A stretch of 64,000 nt of DNA from contig NZ_JAVDSL010000001.1 in NCBI RefSeq assembly GCF_031455295.1, positions 496,001-560,000 on the forward strand. The letters are read 5' to 3'. Of this stretch, positions 42,886-50,620 are shown in pieces. Under the pieces are notes generated by a model. The model saw only the letters and a program-made list of their open reading frames with translations, did no database searches and was not told the origin of the DNA. How positions within the stretch are numbered: position 1 is the stretch's first letter; the number at the start of each line of letters is the position of its first letter. This DNA comes from Leifsonia sp. 1010 (GTDB lineage: Bacteria > Actinomycetota > Actinomycetes > Actinomycetales > Microbacteriaceae). Made by a program: the position numbers and the translations under genes.

Positions 42886-43767
42886 ATGAGTGATTCGGCG
42901 GAACTCCACGAGCTCGGGGCGTTCTTGAAGGCGTGCCGCGCGCGGCTGCGGCCCGAGGACGTCGGCCTTCCGGAGACGGGAAATAATCGACGCGTCGCGG
43001 GACTCCGGCGGGAGGAGGCGGCTGCGCTCGCGTCGATCAGCGTCGATTACTACACGCGACTGGAACAGGGACGCGTCCAAGCCTCCGCGGCGGTGCTCGG
43101 CGTGCTGGCACGCGCACTCCGAATGGATGACGATCAGCGCGCCTACCTCTACGAGGTCGCGCACAAGGCCGACGCAGCCCCTCGGCGGCGAAGGACCCGC
43201 CAGACAGTGCGACCGGCGATGCGGCGACTGCTCGAGCAACTGACCGACACCCCGGCACTCGTACTCGGACGCCGCCTCGACGTGCTGCAGTGGAACCGTG
43301 CGGCCGCAGCGCTGTTCACGGACTTCGGCGCCGTACCCGCGCCCCAGCGCAACTACCTGCGGCTGCTCTTCCTGCATCCCGGTGTCCGCGGCATGCACCT
43401 CGACTGGGACCACGACGCTCGGGATGCGGTCGCCGCCCTGCGGATGGAGGCGGCGACAGATCCCGACGACCCGGCGCTCGCCGCGCTGGTCGGGGAGCTG
43501 TCCCTCCGCGACGCCGACTTCCGCACCTGGTGGGCCGAACGGCACGTCAACTCGGCGACCTACGGTACGAAGCACTACCGGCATCCCACGGTCGGCGAGC
43601 TCACCCTCGACTGCGACACGTGGCAGAGTCCCGACGGCAGCGGCCAGCGCCTGATGGTGCTGACTGCAGAGAACGGCAGCCCGTCCAGCGACGGGCTGCG
43701 CATCCTGACGTCGTGGAGTGAGCCGGCCCGCGCCGAGCTGACCGCCGAGGAAGAGTCCCGGCGGTGA
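42886..43767 (+). CDS. XRE-family regulator with MmyB-like ligand domain
   Basis: 293 residues. The N-terminal helix-turn-helix (about 10-75) contains LRREEAAALASISVDYYTRLEQGR, the hallmark of this family. The C-terminal part (about 100-285) has LDVLQWNRAAAALFTDFG and a DWDHDARDAVAALR segment of the MmyB ligand-binding domain. Members usually repress a divergent oxidoreductase or hydrolase gene. No strong palindrome was seen in the 150-bp shared promoter region. Confidence 0.85.
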   Translation: MSDSAELHELGAFLKACRARLRPEDVGLPETGNNRRVAGLRREEAAALASISVDYYTRLEQGRVQASAAVLGVLARALRMDDDQRAYLYEVAHKADAAPRRRRTRQTVRPAMRRLLEQLTDTPALVLGRRLDVLQWNRAAAALFTDFGAVPAPQRNYLRLLFLHPGVRGMHLDWDHDARDAVAALRMEAATDPDDPALAALVGELSLRDADFRTWWAERHVNSATYGTKHYRHPTVGELTLDCDTWQSPDGSGQRLMVLTAENGSPSSDGLRILTSWSEPARAELTAEEESRR

Positions 43768-43783
43768 CATCCGACTGCTCAAA

Positions 43784-43804
43784 ATAACTGGTTTGACAGG
43801 TTAT
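43784..43804. promoter_or_regulatory. VOC gene operator 1, ATAAC-N11-GTTAT
   Basis: Palindromic half-sites ATAAC and GTTAT with an 11-bp centre that contains the -35-like TTGACA (43793-43798). Binding would block polymerase. Confidence 0.6.
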
Positions 43805-43823
43805 GCGACTGCATGAGAAGGTC

Positions 43824-43844
43824 ATAACCGTTCTAAACAGTTAT
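43824..43844. promoter_or_regulatory. VOC gene operator 2, ATAAC-N11-GTTAT
   Basis: Same half-sites and same 11-bp spacing as the first site, 40 bp away centre to centre. It ends 19 bp before the VOC ATG. This form is typical of TetR- or MarR-type repressors. Confidence 0.6.
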
Positions 43845-43863
43845 TTACCGAAAGGCACCGCTC

Positions 43864-44307
43864 ATGGAACTCAAGCTCGAGATCGTGGTCATCCCCGTTT
43901 CGGATGTCGACCGCGCGAAGGACTTCTACGAGGGGATCGGCTTCCGCCTCGACGCGGACTTCTCCACCGACAAGGGGGTGCGCGTCGTCCAGGTCACTCC
44001 CCCCGGCTCCGCGGCATCCGTCATCTTCGGCGACCACCTGACCACGGCCGAGCCCGGTACGGCGCAGGGCCTGCACTTGATCACTCCGGACATCGTCGAG
44101 GCGCGCAACACGCTCGTCGAGCGCGGGGTCGCGGTCAGCGAGCTCTGGCACGACGCGGACGGGATCTTCCACTGGGCCGGCGAGGCGAACCGGGTGCCCG
44201 GCCCCCACCCCGCGACAGACAGCTACGGCACGTACGCGTCGTTCAGCGACCCCGACGGCAACAGCTGGACCATTCAGCAGATCGTCACGCGAGCCCCTGG
44301 CCGCTGA
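43864..44307 (+). CDS. VOC-superfamily (glyoxalase-like) protein
   Basis: 147 residues with two beta-alpha-beta-beta-beta modules. Module 1 has VVIPVSDVDRAKDFYEGIGF; module 2 ends with YASFSDPDGNSWTIQQI, where the Glu metal ligand position appears as Gln. Proteins of this kind are glyoxalases, dioxygenases or resistance binders. GAAAGG precedes the ATG. Two matching operators upstream indicate tight, inducible control; the regulator is not obvious. Confidence 0.8.
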   Translation: MELKLEIVVIPVSDVDRAKDFYEGIGFRLDADFSTDKGVRVVQVTPPGSAASVIFGDHLTTAEPGTAQGLHLITPDIVEARNTLVERGVAVSELWHDADGIFHWAGEANRVPGPHPATDSYGTYASFSDPDGNSWTIQQIVTRAPGR

Positions 44308-44352
44308 GGCACGGAGGCCAGAGGCCGGGCAGGCGGGCTTTGGTAGCATGCC

Positions 44353-44385
44353 ATGGTGCTGATTGACGAGATCGACAGAGCGTAG
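44353..44385 (+). CDS. 10-residue leader peptide of the ABC-F gene
   Basis: ATG-start ORF encoding MVLIDEIDRA. TAGCAT ends 4 nt before the ATG, so the mRNA probably starts at the ORF and is translated leaderless. Its stop codon lies in the 5' arm of the hairpin at 44384-44404. This is the expected layout for ribosome-mediated attenuation. Confidence 0.5.
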   Translation: MVLIDEIDRA

Positions 44386-44404
44386 CCACCGGTCACCGGT
44401 GGCT
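44384..44404 (+). terminator. Attenuator hairpin in the ABC-F leader
   Basis: AGCCACCGG-TCA-CCGGTGGCT, a 9-bp perfect stem with a 3-nt loop, followed by a short TCT. It begins inside the leader peptide stop codon. A stalled ribosome on the leader would prevent folding and let transcription proceed. Confidence 0.55.
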
Positions 44405-44470
44405 TCTGGAAACGCCACCGCGCGGCCGACTGCGTTCCGATCGTCCGCTTTCTCTCGTCAAGGTCTTCAC

Positions 44471-46066
44471 ATGTCTACTGGCACGTCTGCCATCGTTCTT
44501 TCCAACGTCTCCTTCTCCTGGCCGGACGGCCAGGCCGCGCTCTCGGGCGTCTCCGGCTCATTCACCACCGGTCGCACCGGGCTCGTCGGTGACAACGGCG
44601 CCGGGAAGTCCACCCTGCTGCGCCTCATCGCGGGCGAGCTCACCCCATCCACCGGCAGCATCACCACGGCGGGGGATGTCGGCTACCTTCGGCAGTCGCT
44701 GACCTGGCACGACACAGCTACGGTGGCCGACCTCCTCGGCATCGGGCCGGTGCTGGATGCGATCCGGGCCGTCGAGGGCGGCGACGCCTCTGTGGAGCAT
44801 TTCGACACCATCGGCGACGACTGGGACATCGAGTCGCGCGCGGAGGTGCAGCTGCGGGCGATCGGCTTCTCGGCGGCCGACCTCGACCGCCCGGTGAGAA
44901 CCCTCTCGGGCGGCGAGGTCATGCTGATCGCGATCTCCGGCCTGCGGGTGCGGGAGCTTCCGATCACCCTGTTGGATGAGCCGACGAACAACCTGGACCG
45001 TCCGACGAAGGCGCTTCTCGCCGGGATGCTCGACGACTGGCCGGGGGCCCTCGTGGTCGTCAGCCACGATCTGGACCTCCTCGAGCGGATGGATCAGACG
45101 GCCGAGCTGTGCGGCGGCCGTCTGACGACCTTCGGCGGCCCGTACAGCGAATGGAAGGCGGCACTCGACCAGCAGCAGGCGAACGCCGTGCAGGCGGCCG
45201 CGGCAGCACAGCACGCCGTCAAAGCGGAGCAGCGGCAGCGCGCCGAAGCGGAGAGCCGGCTGGCGAAGCGGGCCCGGAATGCGAAGACGGCCAATGAGAA
45301 CAAGAAGGGCTCGAAGATCCTGATGAACGGGCTCGCCTCGCGCGCGGAGGCCTCCGCCGGCAAGCTGCGTTCGGGACTGGACGATCGAGTGGATGCGGCC
45401 AAAGCGGCCCGCGAACAGGCCGCAGCGCGCATCCGCCCGGATCAGCGGATCACCCTGCAGCTCCCGGACCCCGACGTACCCGCCGGTCGCCGCATCGCGG
45501 AGCTGCGCGGGAGCAACCGCACCTACCTTCTTCAGGGCCCGGAGCGCGTGGCCGTCGTCGGTGCGAACGGCGTGGGCAAGACCACCCTGCTCGAGTCGCT
45601 GATCCACCGCCGTGACGCGGAGCCCGGGCAGGCCGGTGGAGTGCTGCACACCGACCGAGTGGGCTATCTGACGCAGCGGCTCGACGGCGTCGACGAAAGC
45701 GTGGGCGCCTTGGAGAATGTGCGCCGGGTCGCACCGGATGTCCCCGACTCGCTCATCCGGAACCGGCTCGGCCGCCTGCTGATCAAGGGCGACGCGGTCG
45801 ACCGACCGGTGGGGACGCTGAGCGGCGGCGAGCGCTTCCGCGTCCTGCTCGCGCGCCTGCTCCTCGCCGACCCGCCCGCGCAGCTCCTCCTCCTCGATGA
45901 GCCGACGAACAACCTCGATGTCAGCAGCGTGGATCAGCTCGTGGATGCGCTGGCCGACTACCGGGGCGCGCTCCTCGTCGTCAGCCACGACGACCGATTC
46001 CTCGCCCGACTCGGTCTCACGATGACCCTCGAGCTCGGCCCGGGCGGTGAGCTCACCGAAGCCTAG
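44471..46066 (+). CDS. ABC-F family ATPase
   Basis: 531 residues, two ATP-binding cassettes and no membrane segment. Walker A GDNGAGKST and GANGVGKTT, signatures LSGGE in both halves, and Walker B LLDEPTNNLD twice. The linker (about 220-330) is long, helical and rich in Ala, Gln and Lys, as in ribosome-acting ABC-F factors. Members rescue ribosomes or protect them from antibiotics. The leader peptide and hairpin upstream support antibiotic-induced expression. It is convergent with the next gene (3 bp apart). Confidence 0.85.
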   Translation: MSTGTSAIVLSNVSFSWPDGQAALSGVSGSFTTGRTGLVGDNGAGKSTLLRLIAGELTPSTGSITTAGDVGYLRQSLTWHDTATVADLLGIGPVLDAIRAVEGGDASVEHFDTIGDDWDIESRAEVQLRAIGFSAADLDRPVRTLSGGEVMLIAISGLRVRELPITLLDEPTNNLDRPTKALLAGMLDDWPGALVVVSHDLDLLERMDQTAELCGGRLTTFGGPYSEWKAALDQQQANAVQAAAAAQHAVKAEQRQRAEAESRLAKRARNAKTANENKKGSKILMNGLASRAEASAGKLRSGLDDRVDAAKAAREQAAARIRPDQRITLQLPDPDVPAGRRIAELRGSNRTYLLQGPERVAVVGANGVGKTTLLESLIHRRDAEPGQAGGVLHTDRVGYLTQRLDGVDESVGALENVRRVAPDVPDSLIRNRLGRLLIKGDAVDRPVGTLSGGERFRVLLARLLLADPPAQLLLLDEPTNNLDVSSVDQLVDALADYRGALLVVSHDDRFLARLGLTMTLELGPGGELTEA

Positions 46067-46069
46067 GCG

Positions 46070-46624
46070 TCACGCCGTCGCGGCGGGCTGCTTCTGCCGT
46101 GCGCGGAACGCGGTCGCCTTCATCCGGTTGCCGCAGGTCTTCATCGAGCACCACTCCCGGCGGTGACCGCGGGAGTGGTCGAGGTAGACCTGCGTGCACT
46201 CGGGGCGGCCGCACTCGCGGAGCACGTCCCCCTCGGTACCGCCGACGATCTCGACAGTCTGCCGCGCGATCTGCGACAGCCCCTCGGCGATCTCCGCCGC
46301 TCGATCGATCGTGCCGCTCTCGTCGAGCCGGAGCGTGATCGGGCGTCCGGCGGCGTGGGAGTTGAGCACGCGAAGGTCGCCCTCCGCAAAAGGCGCGCCC
46401 ATCATGCGGGCGTGCACGACACGGTAGACGGCTTCGCGGAGCTCGACCGCCGCCTCGAGGTCGGCGGTGGTGGCGCGGGGGGACCGATCCATCAGGCCGG
46501 CCTCGAGGAACCATGCGTCGAGCGCCTCCGGCGATCCCAGCTTCTCCGTCGGTACGTCGTTGCGTCGAGCACGCAGCGTGCCGACGAAATCGAGGGCGGA
46601 CGTGCCGCAGGGGAAAGCGTGCAT
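46070..46624 (-). CDS. CGNR zinc-finger regulator
   Basis: 184 residues. The N-terminal ABATE-type domain (about 1-130) ends in a stress-response zinc finger: CGRPEC, then CSMKTCGNR (about 139-168). The family is found in putative transcription factors of actinobacteria. TAGGGT 6 nt before the ATG suggests a leaderless mRNA. The target is unknown. Confidence 0.85.
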   Translation of the reverse strand: MHAFPCGTSALDFVGTLRARRNDVPTEKLGSPEALDAWFLEAGLMDRSPRATTADLEAAVELREAVYRVVHARMMGAPFAEGDLRVLNSHAAGRPITLRLDESGTIDRAAEIAEGLSQIARQTVEIVGGTEGDVLRECGRPECTQVYLDHSRGHRREWCSMKTCGNRMKATAFRARQKQPAATA

Positions 46625-46821
46625 GTAACCACCCTAACTGGTGACGGGGGGCGCTGCAACCGATTTGAGTGGTTACGAACCGGCCGGCGCACGCGGGGTG
46701 ATCTGACTGTCCGATGGGCCCGACCGGCCGCGACAGACGCAGCCGTGTCAGGATGGGACGCGTGCCGCCGGGAGGGCCAGCGGCCGACGCGAACCGCCGG
46801 GGGCGGAGGACGGCGAGGGAG

Positions 46822-48693
46822 ATGAGGGTCCGCGCTCGAAGCCGACGGCCGCTGGGATGGGCCGGGCGACTCATGGCGACGATGCTCGCCGCGGCAGTGA
46901 GCTCACTCATCCTCGCGGGGAGTCCCGTGAGCGCGAGCGCCGACTCCCGAACGGCCGTCGGCGCCATCGCCCCCACCGGGGTCGACGACTTCACCTTCGC
47001 GAGCTTCGACGGCGACTACCGGCTCGGCCGCGACGCGGAGGGGCACTCGACCCTCACCACGGCGGAGACGCTGGTGGCCCGGTTCCCCGACACCGACCAG
47101 AACCACGGCATCCGCCGCCAGCTGGTCGAGGACTACGACGGCCACCCGACCGACCTGGAGGTCGTGTCGGTCACCGACCAGAACGGCACGCCGCGTCCGT
47201 ACACGAGCGATTCCGAAGACGGCATCCTGTCGCTGACGATCGCGGCGAAAGACTACGTGCACGGCGATCAGACCTACGTCATCACCTACCGGCAGACGAA
47301 CGTCACGCGCTACTTCGGCGACACCGGCGACGACGAGCTGTACTGGGACACCAACGGCACGGCGTGGGCGCAGCCGTTCGACCGCGTGACGGCGACCGTG
47401 CACCTCGCGCCCGACCTGGTCGAGGCGCTGAAGGGCGACCCGTCCGCGTACCGCGGCGCCCAGGGGTCAACGGATGCCGCAACGGTCGAGCGCATCGACG
47501 ACGGCTTCCGCTTCACCGCCGACACGCTCGGTCCGCGAGAGAACCTGACGTTCGCCATCGGGTTCGCGGCGGGCACGTTCACGGCGCGCGCCGACGGACT
47601 GTTCGACACCGGCTGGGGGTTCGCCGCCATGGCCGGCCTGGTGCTCGGCGTCCTCGCCCTCATCGGGGCGATCGTCGTGCGCGTGCGGCTGTTGCGCGAC
47701 GCTCCCGGGCGCGGCACGATCATCCCGGAGTACGTTCCGCCGAAGGAAGGGCTCCTCCTCGCGGCGGACATCGCCGGAGGCGGCAAGAAGGTGGTCGCGG
47801 CCCAGACGCTCGACCTCGCTGTATCGGGTCGGGTGCGCGTGCTGCAGAGCACGGGATTCCTCGGCCGCTCCTCGTACACGCTGGAGTTCGTCTCGACCCA
47901 GGCGACCGGTCGCCAGGCATTGCGCCAACCGGACCCGACGACGGACGAGCTCCAGTTCCTCCAGGCCCTCTTCGGCACGTCGGCCGCGCCCGGGACGACG
48001 CTCGAACTCGGCTCGTCCAACTCGCGTGTCGCGCGCGCCACCGCCGCGCTGCTGAAGCGCGTGCACAAGGACGCCACCCGCTACGGCTACCGGAGGACGG
48101 GACCACGCGGAGCGGTCCTCGCAGTGCTCCTCACCGCCGTGGCCGCCACCGCCCTCGCCGTCGTGAGCTCGGTGCTGTGTCTCGCGGGCGTCTTCGGAGG
48201 CGCGCTGCCCGTCGGCATCATGATCGGCGCCATCCTGCTTCTCATCGTCAGCGCCATCCTGCTGTCGCACTCGCCCCTGAGCACCACGGGCAGCACCCTC
48301 CGCGAGTACGTGGAGGGCCTCAAGATGTACGTGCACCTCGCCGAGGCCGACCGCATCCGCTACCTGCAGTCACCGCTGGGGGCGGAGCGCGTGCCCGTCG
48401 CCGTGAACGACCCGCGGGAGATGCTGAGCCTCACCGAGCGCCTGCTCCCCTGGGCTGTGCTGTTCGGCGAGGAGAAGAAGTGGCTGGCCGAGCTCGGACG
48501 GTTCTACGAGGAGACCGGAGAGAGCCCGACCTGGTACTCCGGGCAGACGGCATTCAACGCCGCCGTGCTCTCCCACATGGTCAGCGGGATCTCGTCCAGC
48601 ACGACCATGACGAGCAGCTCATCGTCCGGCGGAACCGGCGGCGGCGGGTTCTCCGGTGGCGGTGGGGGCGGCGGAGGCGGCGGGGGCGTGTAA
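46822..48693 (+). CDS. DUF2207 membrane protein with Gly-rich tail
   Basis: 623 residues. A signal sequence or first helix (about 15-38), a large extracytoplasmic beta domain (40-255; TRYFGDTGDDELYWDTNGTA), one membrane helix (about 270-292), a cytoplasmic part, two more helices (about 430-485) and a tail of Ser and 20-odd Gly with few other residues. This matches DUF2207 proteins, of unknown function. The start at 46822 follows a GAGGGAG stretch. Confidence 0.8.
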   Translation: MRVRARSRRPLGWAGRLMATMLAAAVSSLILAGSPVSASADSRTAVGAIAPTGVDDFTFASFDGDYRLGRDAEGHSTLTTAETLVARFPDTDQNHGIRRQLVEDYDGHPTDLEVVSVTDQNGTPRPYTSDSEDGILSLTIAAKDYVHGDQTYVITYRQTNVTRYFGDTGDDELYWDTNGTAWAQPFDRVTATVHLAPDLVEALKGDPSAYRGAQGSTDAATVERIDDGFRFTADTLGPRENLTFAIGFAAGTFTARADGLFDTGWGFAAMAGLVLGVLALIGAIVVRVRLLRDAPGRGTIIPEYVPPKEGLLLAADIAGGGKKVVAAQTLDLAVSGRVRVLQSTGFLGRSSYTLEFVSTQATGRQALRQPDPTTDELQFLQALFGTSAAPGTTLELGSSNSRVARATAALLKRVHKDATRYGYRRTGPRGAVLAVLLTAVAATALAVVSSVLCLAGVFGGALPVGIMIGAILLLIVSAILLSHSPLSTTGSTLREYVEGLKMYVHLAEADRIRYLQSPLGAERVPVAVNDPREMLSLTERLLPWAVLFGEEKKWLAELGRFYEETGESPTWYSGQTAFNAAVLSHMVSGISSSTTMTSSSSSGGTGGGGFSGGGGGGGGGGGV

Positions 48694-48802
48694 AGCATTT
48701 CGCCTCGACCGGACGACATCGAGCGGTGTGCGACACTGCTTCAACGGCGACGCGTGACGGGATCGGCACACCGGCTGTTGCGTGCGACAGGAAGGCGACT
48801 CG

Positions 48803-49690
48803 ATGGACGAGCAGCGCATCGGCATCATCGGCATCGGCCGGATGGGCACAGGCATCGTCGGTCGGCTCACGGCGCTGGGTCCCGTGGCAGCGTTCGACAT
48901 CGATCCCAGCCGGCGCGAAGCCATAGAGCATGCGGGTGCCACCTGGATGGAGTCGGTGACGGCGATCGCCAGGTCGAGCGACGTGCTCGTCACCGTGCTC
49001 CCGGGACCCGGCGAGACGGACGCGGTGATGCGCGAGGCGCTCCCGGAACTCCGCGCCGGAGCGGTCTGGATCGATCTCACGTCGGGGGATCCGGGCAGGA
49101 CGTCGGCTCTCGCAGAGACGGCGGCCGAGCGGGGCATCGAGGTCATCGCCGCCCCGATGGGCGGAGGCCCCGAAGATGCCGCCGCGGGGACTCTGACGTT
49201 CTACGTCGGCGGGGCGCCCGACGCGGTTGACCGTGCCACGCCCATCCTGAACCGGCTGTCGGCGGACGGCGGGATTCGCCGGTGCGGCCCGCGCCCCAGT
49301 GACGGGGTCGTCGTGAAGCTTCTCGCGAACGCCCTGTGGTTCGCCAACGCGGTGGCGGCCGCAGAAGCCTTGCTGATCGGCGCAGCGCAGGGCCTGGCGC
49401 CTCAGCACCTACACGCGCTCCTCGCCGACAGTGCGGGCAGCAGCACGGCGCTGTCGGAGCACCTGCCTGCTGTGTTCCGGGACGATTACCTGGCCACCTT
49501 CAGCGTCGACCGTGTCGTCGAAGAGCTGGACACGGTGGCGGCGCTCGCCGGGGCGGCCTCGGTCTCCTCGCCCGTGCTGGACGCGTCGGCGGATGTTCAT
49601 CGCCGTGCGCTCGCCCGCTTCGGGCCGGTCCTCGGCGAGCTCCTCGGCGTGCGGCTCGCCGAAGAGACGGCCGGGCGCGACCTCCGCTGA
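48803..49690 (+). CDS. NAD(P)-dependent beta-hydroxyacid dehydrogenase-type protein
   Basis: 295 residues. N-terminal Rossmann motif IGIIGIGRMGTGIVGRL, then VLVTVLPGPGETDAV, and the substrate signature region APMGGGPEDAAAGTLTFYVGG (normally xPVxGGxxxAxxGxL). The catalytic Lys of the family is seen in VKLLANALWFANAVA. It likely acts like 3-hydroxyisobutyrate dehydrogenases or imine reductases. GGAAGG precedes the ATG. Confidence 0.85.
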   Translation: MDEQRIGIIGIGRMGTGIVGRLTALGPVAAFDIDPSRREAIEHAGATWMESVTAIARSSDVLVTVLPGPGETDAVMREALPELRAGAVWIDLTSGDPGRTSALAETAAERGIEVIAAPMGGGPEDAAAGTLTFYVGGAPDAVDRATPILNRLSADGGIRRCGPRPSDGVVVKLLANALWFANAVAAAEALLIGAAQGLAPQHLHALLADSAGSSTALSEHLPAVFRDDYLATFSVDRVVEELDTVAALAGAASVSSPVLDASADVHRRALARFGPVLGELLGVRLAEETAGRDLR

Positions 49691-49744
49691 GCAGCGACGC
49701 AATCCGCCCTCCACGAAGCGGACGCGCGGCGGTACCCTTCGACC

Positions 49745-50545
49745 GTGGACGACGACGCCGCGCGGTTCCAGGGGTCCCTTCCCGAGTTCTACGACTCGGG
49801 GCTCGGACCGGTGCTCTTCCGCCACTACGCCGATGTGCTCGGTGAAGCGGTGGCGTCGACGGCGCCCGGACGCATCCTCGAGGTGGCGGCCGGGACCGGG
49901 ATCTCGTCGGCCGGGATCGTCGCGCACAATGCCGGGGCGGAGATCGTCCTCACGGACCTGAACGAGGCGATGCTGCAGCGGGCGGCTGACAAGGTGCCGG
50001 CCGGAACCCGCATGCAGGTAGCGGATGCTCAGGCGCTGCCGTTCAAGGACGCGAGCTTCGACGCGGTGGCGTGCCAGTTCGGCATCATGTTCCTGCCGGA
50101 TGTCGGCGCCGGATTCCGCGAGGCGCGGCGCGTGCTCACCGACGGCGGCGTGTACGTGTTCAGCGTCTGGGACAGTCACGACCGCAACCGGTTCGCCGCG
50201 GTCGTCGACGGGCTGCTGACGGAGACGTTCCCCGACGATCCTCCGCCCTTCTATCGAGTGCCGTTCGGGATGAGCGACGTGGAGCGGCTGCGGAGGCTGG
50301 CGCAGGACAGCGGGTTCGGCACACTCCGCATCGACGTGCTGCCGCACGACGCACCGGTCGCCTCGTGGCCCGAGTTCGCGGACGGCCTGATCCGCGGCAA
50401 CCCGGTCTCCGATCAGGTGCGGGCGCGCTCCGGCGATCTGGATGCGCTCGTCCGGACAGTGGGCGAGCGGCTCGCCGCGGAATACGGCCCGGCGCCGACG
50501 ACCATCCCGGTGCAGACGATCCTGTTCCGCGCCTGGGCGGCCTGA
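49745..50545 (+). CDS. Class I SAM-dependent methyltransferase
   Basis: 266 residues, GTG start. Motif I ILEVAAGTGISSAGI (about 41-55), an acidic residue after strand 2 (VLTDLNEAM), ADAQALPFKDASFDAVAC and RVLTDGGVYVFSVW match the UbiE/methyltransferase-11 group. TACCCT 6 nt before GTG and no ribosome site indicate a leaderless mRNA. The substrate is not known. Confidence 0.85.
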   Translation: MDDDAARFQGSLPEFYDSGLGPVLFRHYADVLGEAVASTAPGRILEVAAGTGISSAGIVAHNAGAEIVLTDLNEAMLQRAADKVPAGTRMQVADAQALPFKDASFDAVACQFGIMFLPDVGAGFREARRVLTDGGVYVFSVWDSHDRNRFAAVVDGLLTETFPDDPPPFYRVPFGMSDVERLRRLAQDSGFGTLRIDVLPHDAPVASWPEFADGLIRGNPVSDQVRARSGDLDALVRTVGERLAAEYGPAPTTIPVQTILFRAWAA

Positions 50546-50573
50546 GCACATCCCGGAATCGACCACCGCGCAG

Positions 50574-50610
50574 CACGAAGGCCGCCGAGCGACGTCCGGC
50601 GGCCTTCGTG
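50574..50610. terminator. Bidirectional terminator hairpin
   Basis: A perfect 14-bp stem (CACGAAGGCCGCCG / CGGCGGCCTTCGTG) with a 9-nt loop between the convergent methyltransferase and surface-protein genes. Confidence 0.8.
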
Positions 50611-50620
50611 GTGGTGCGTG

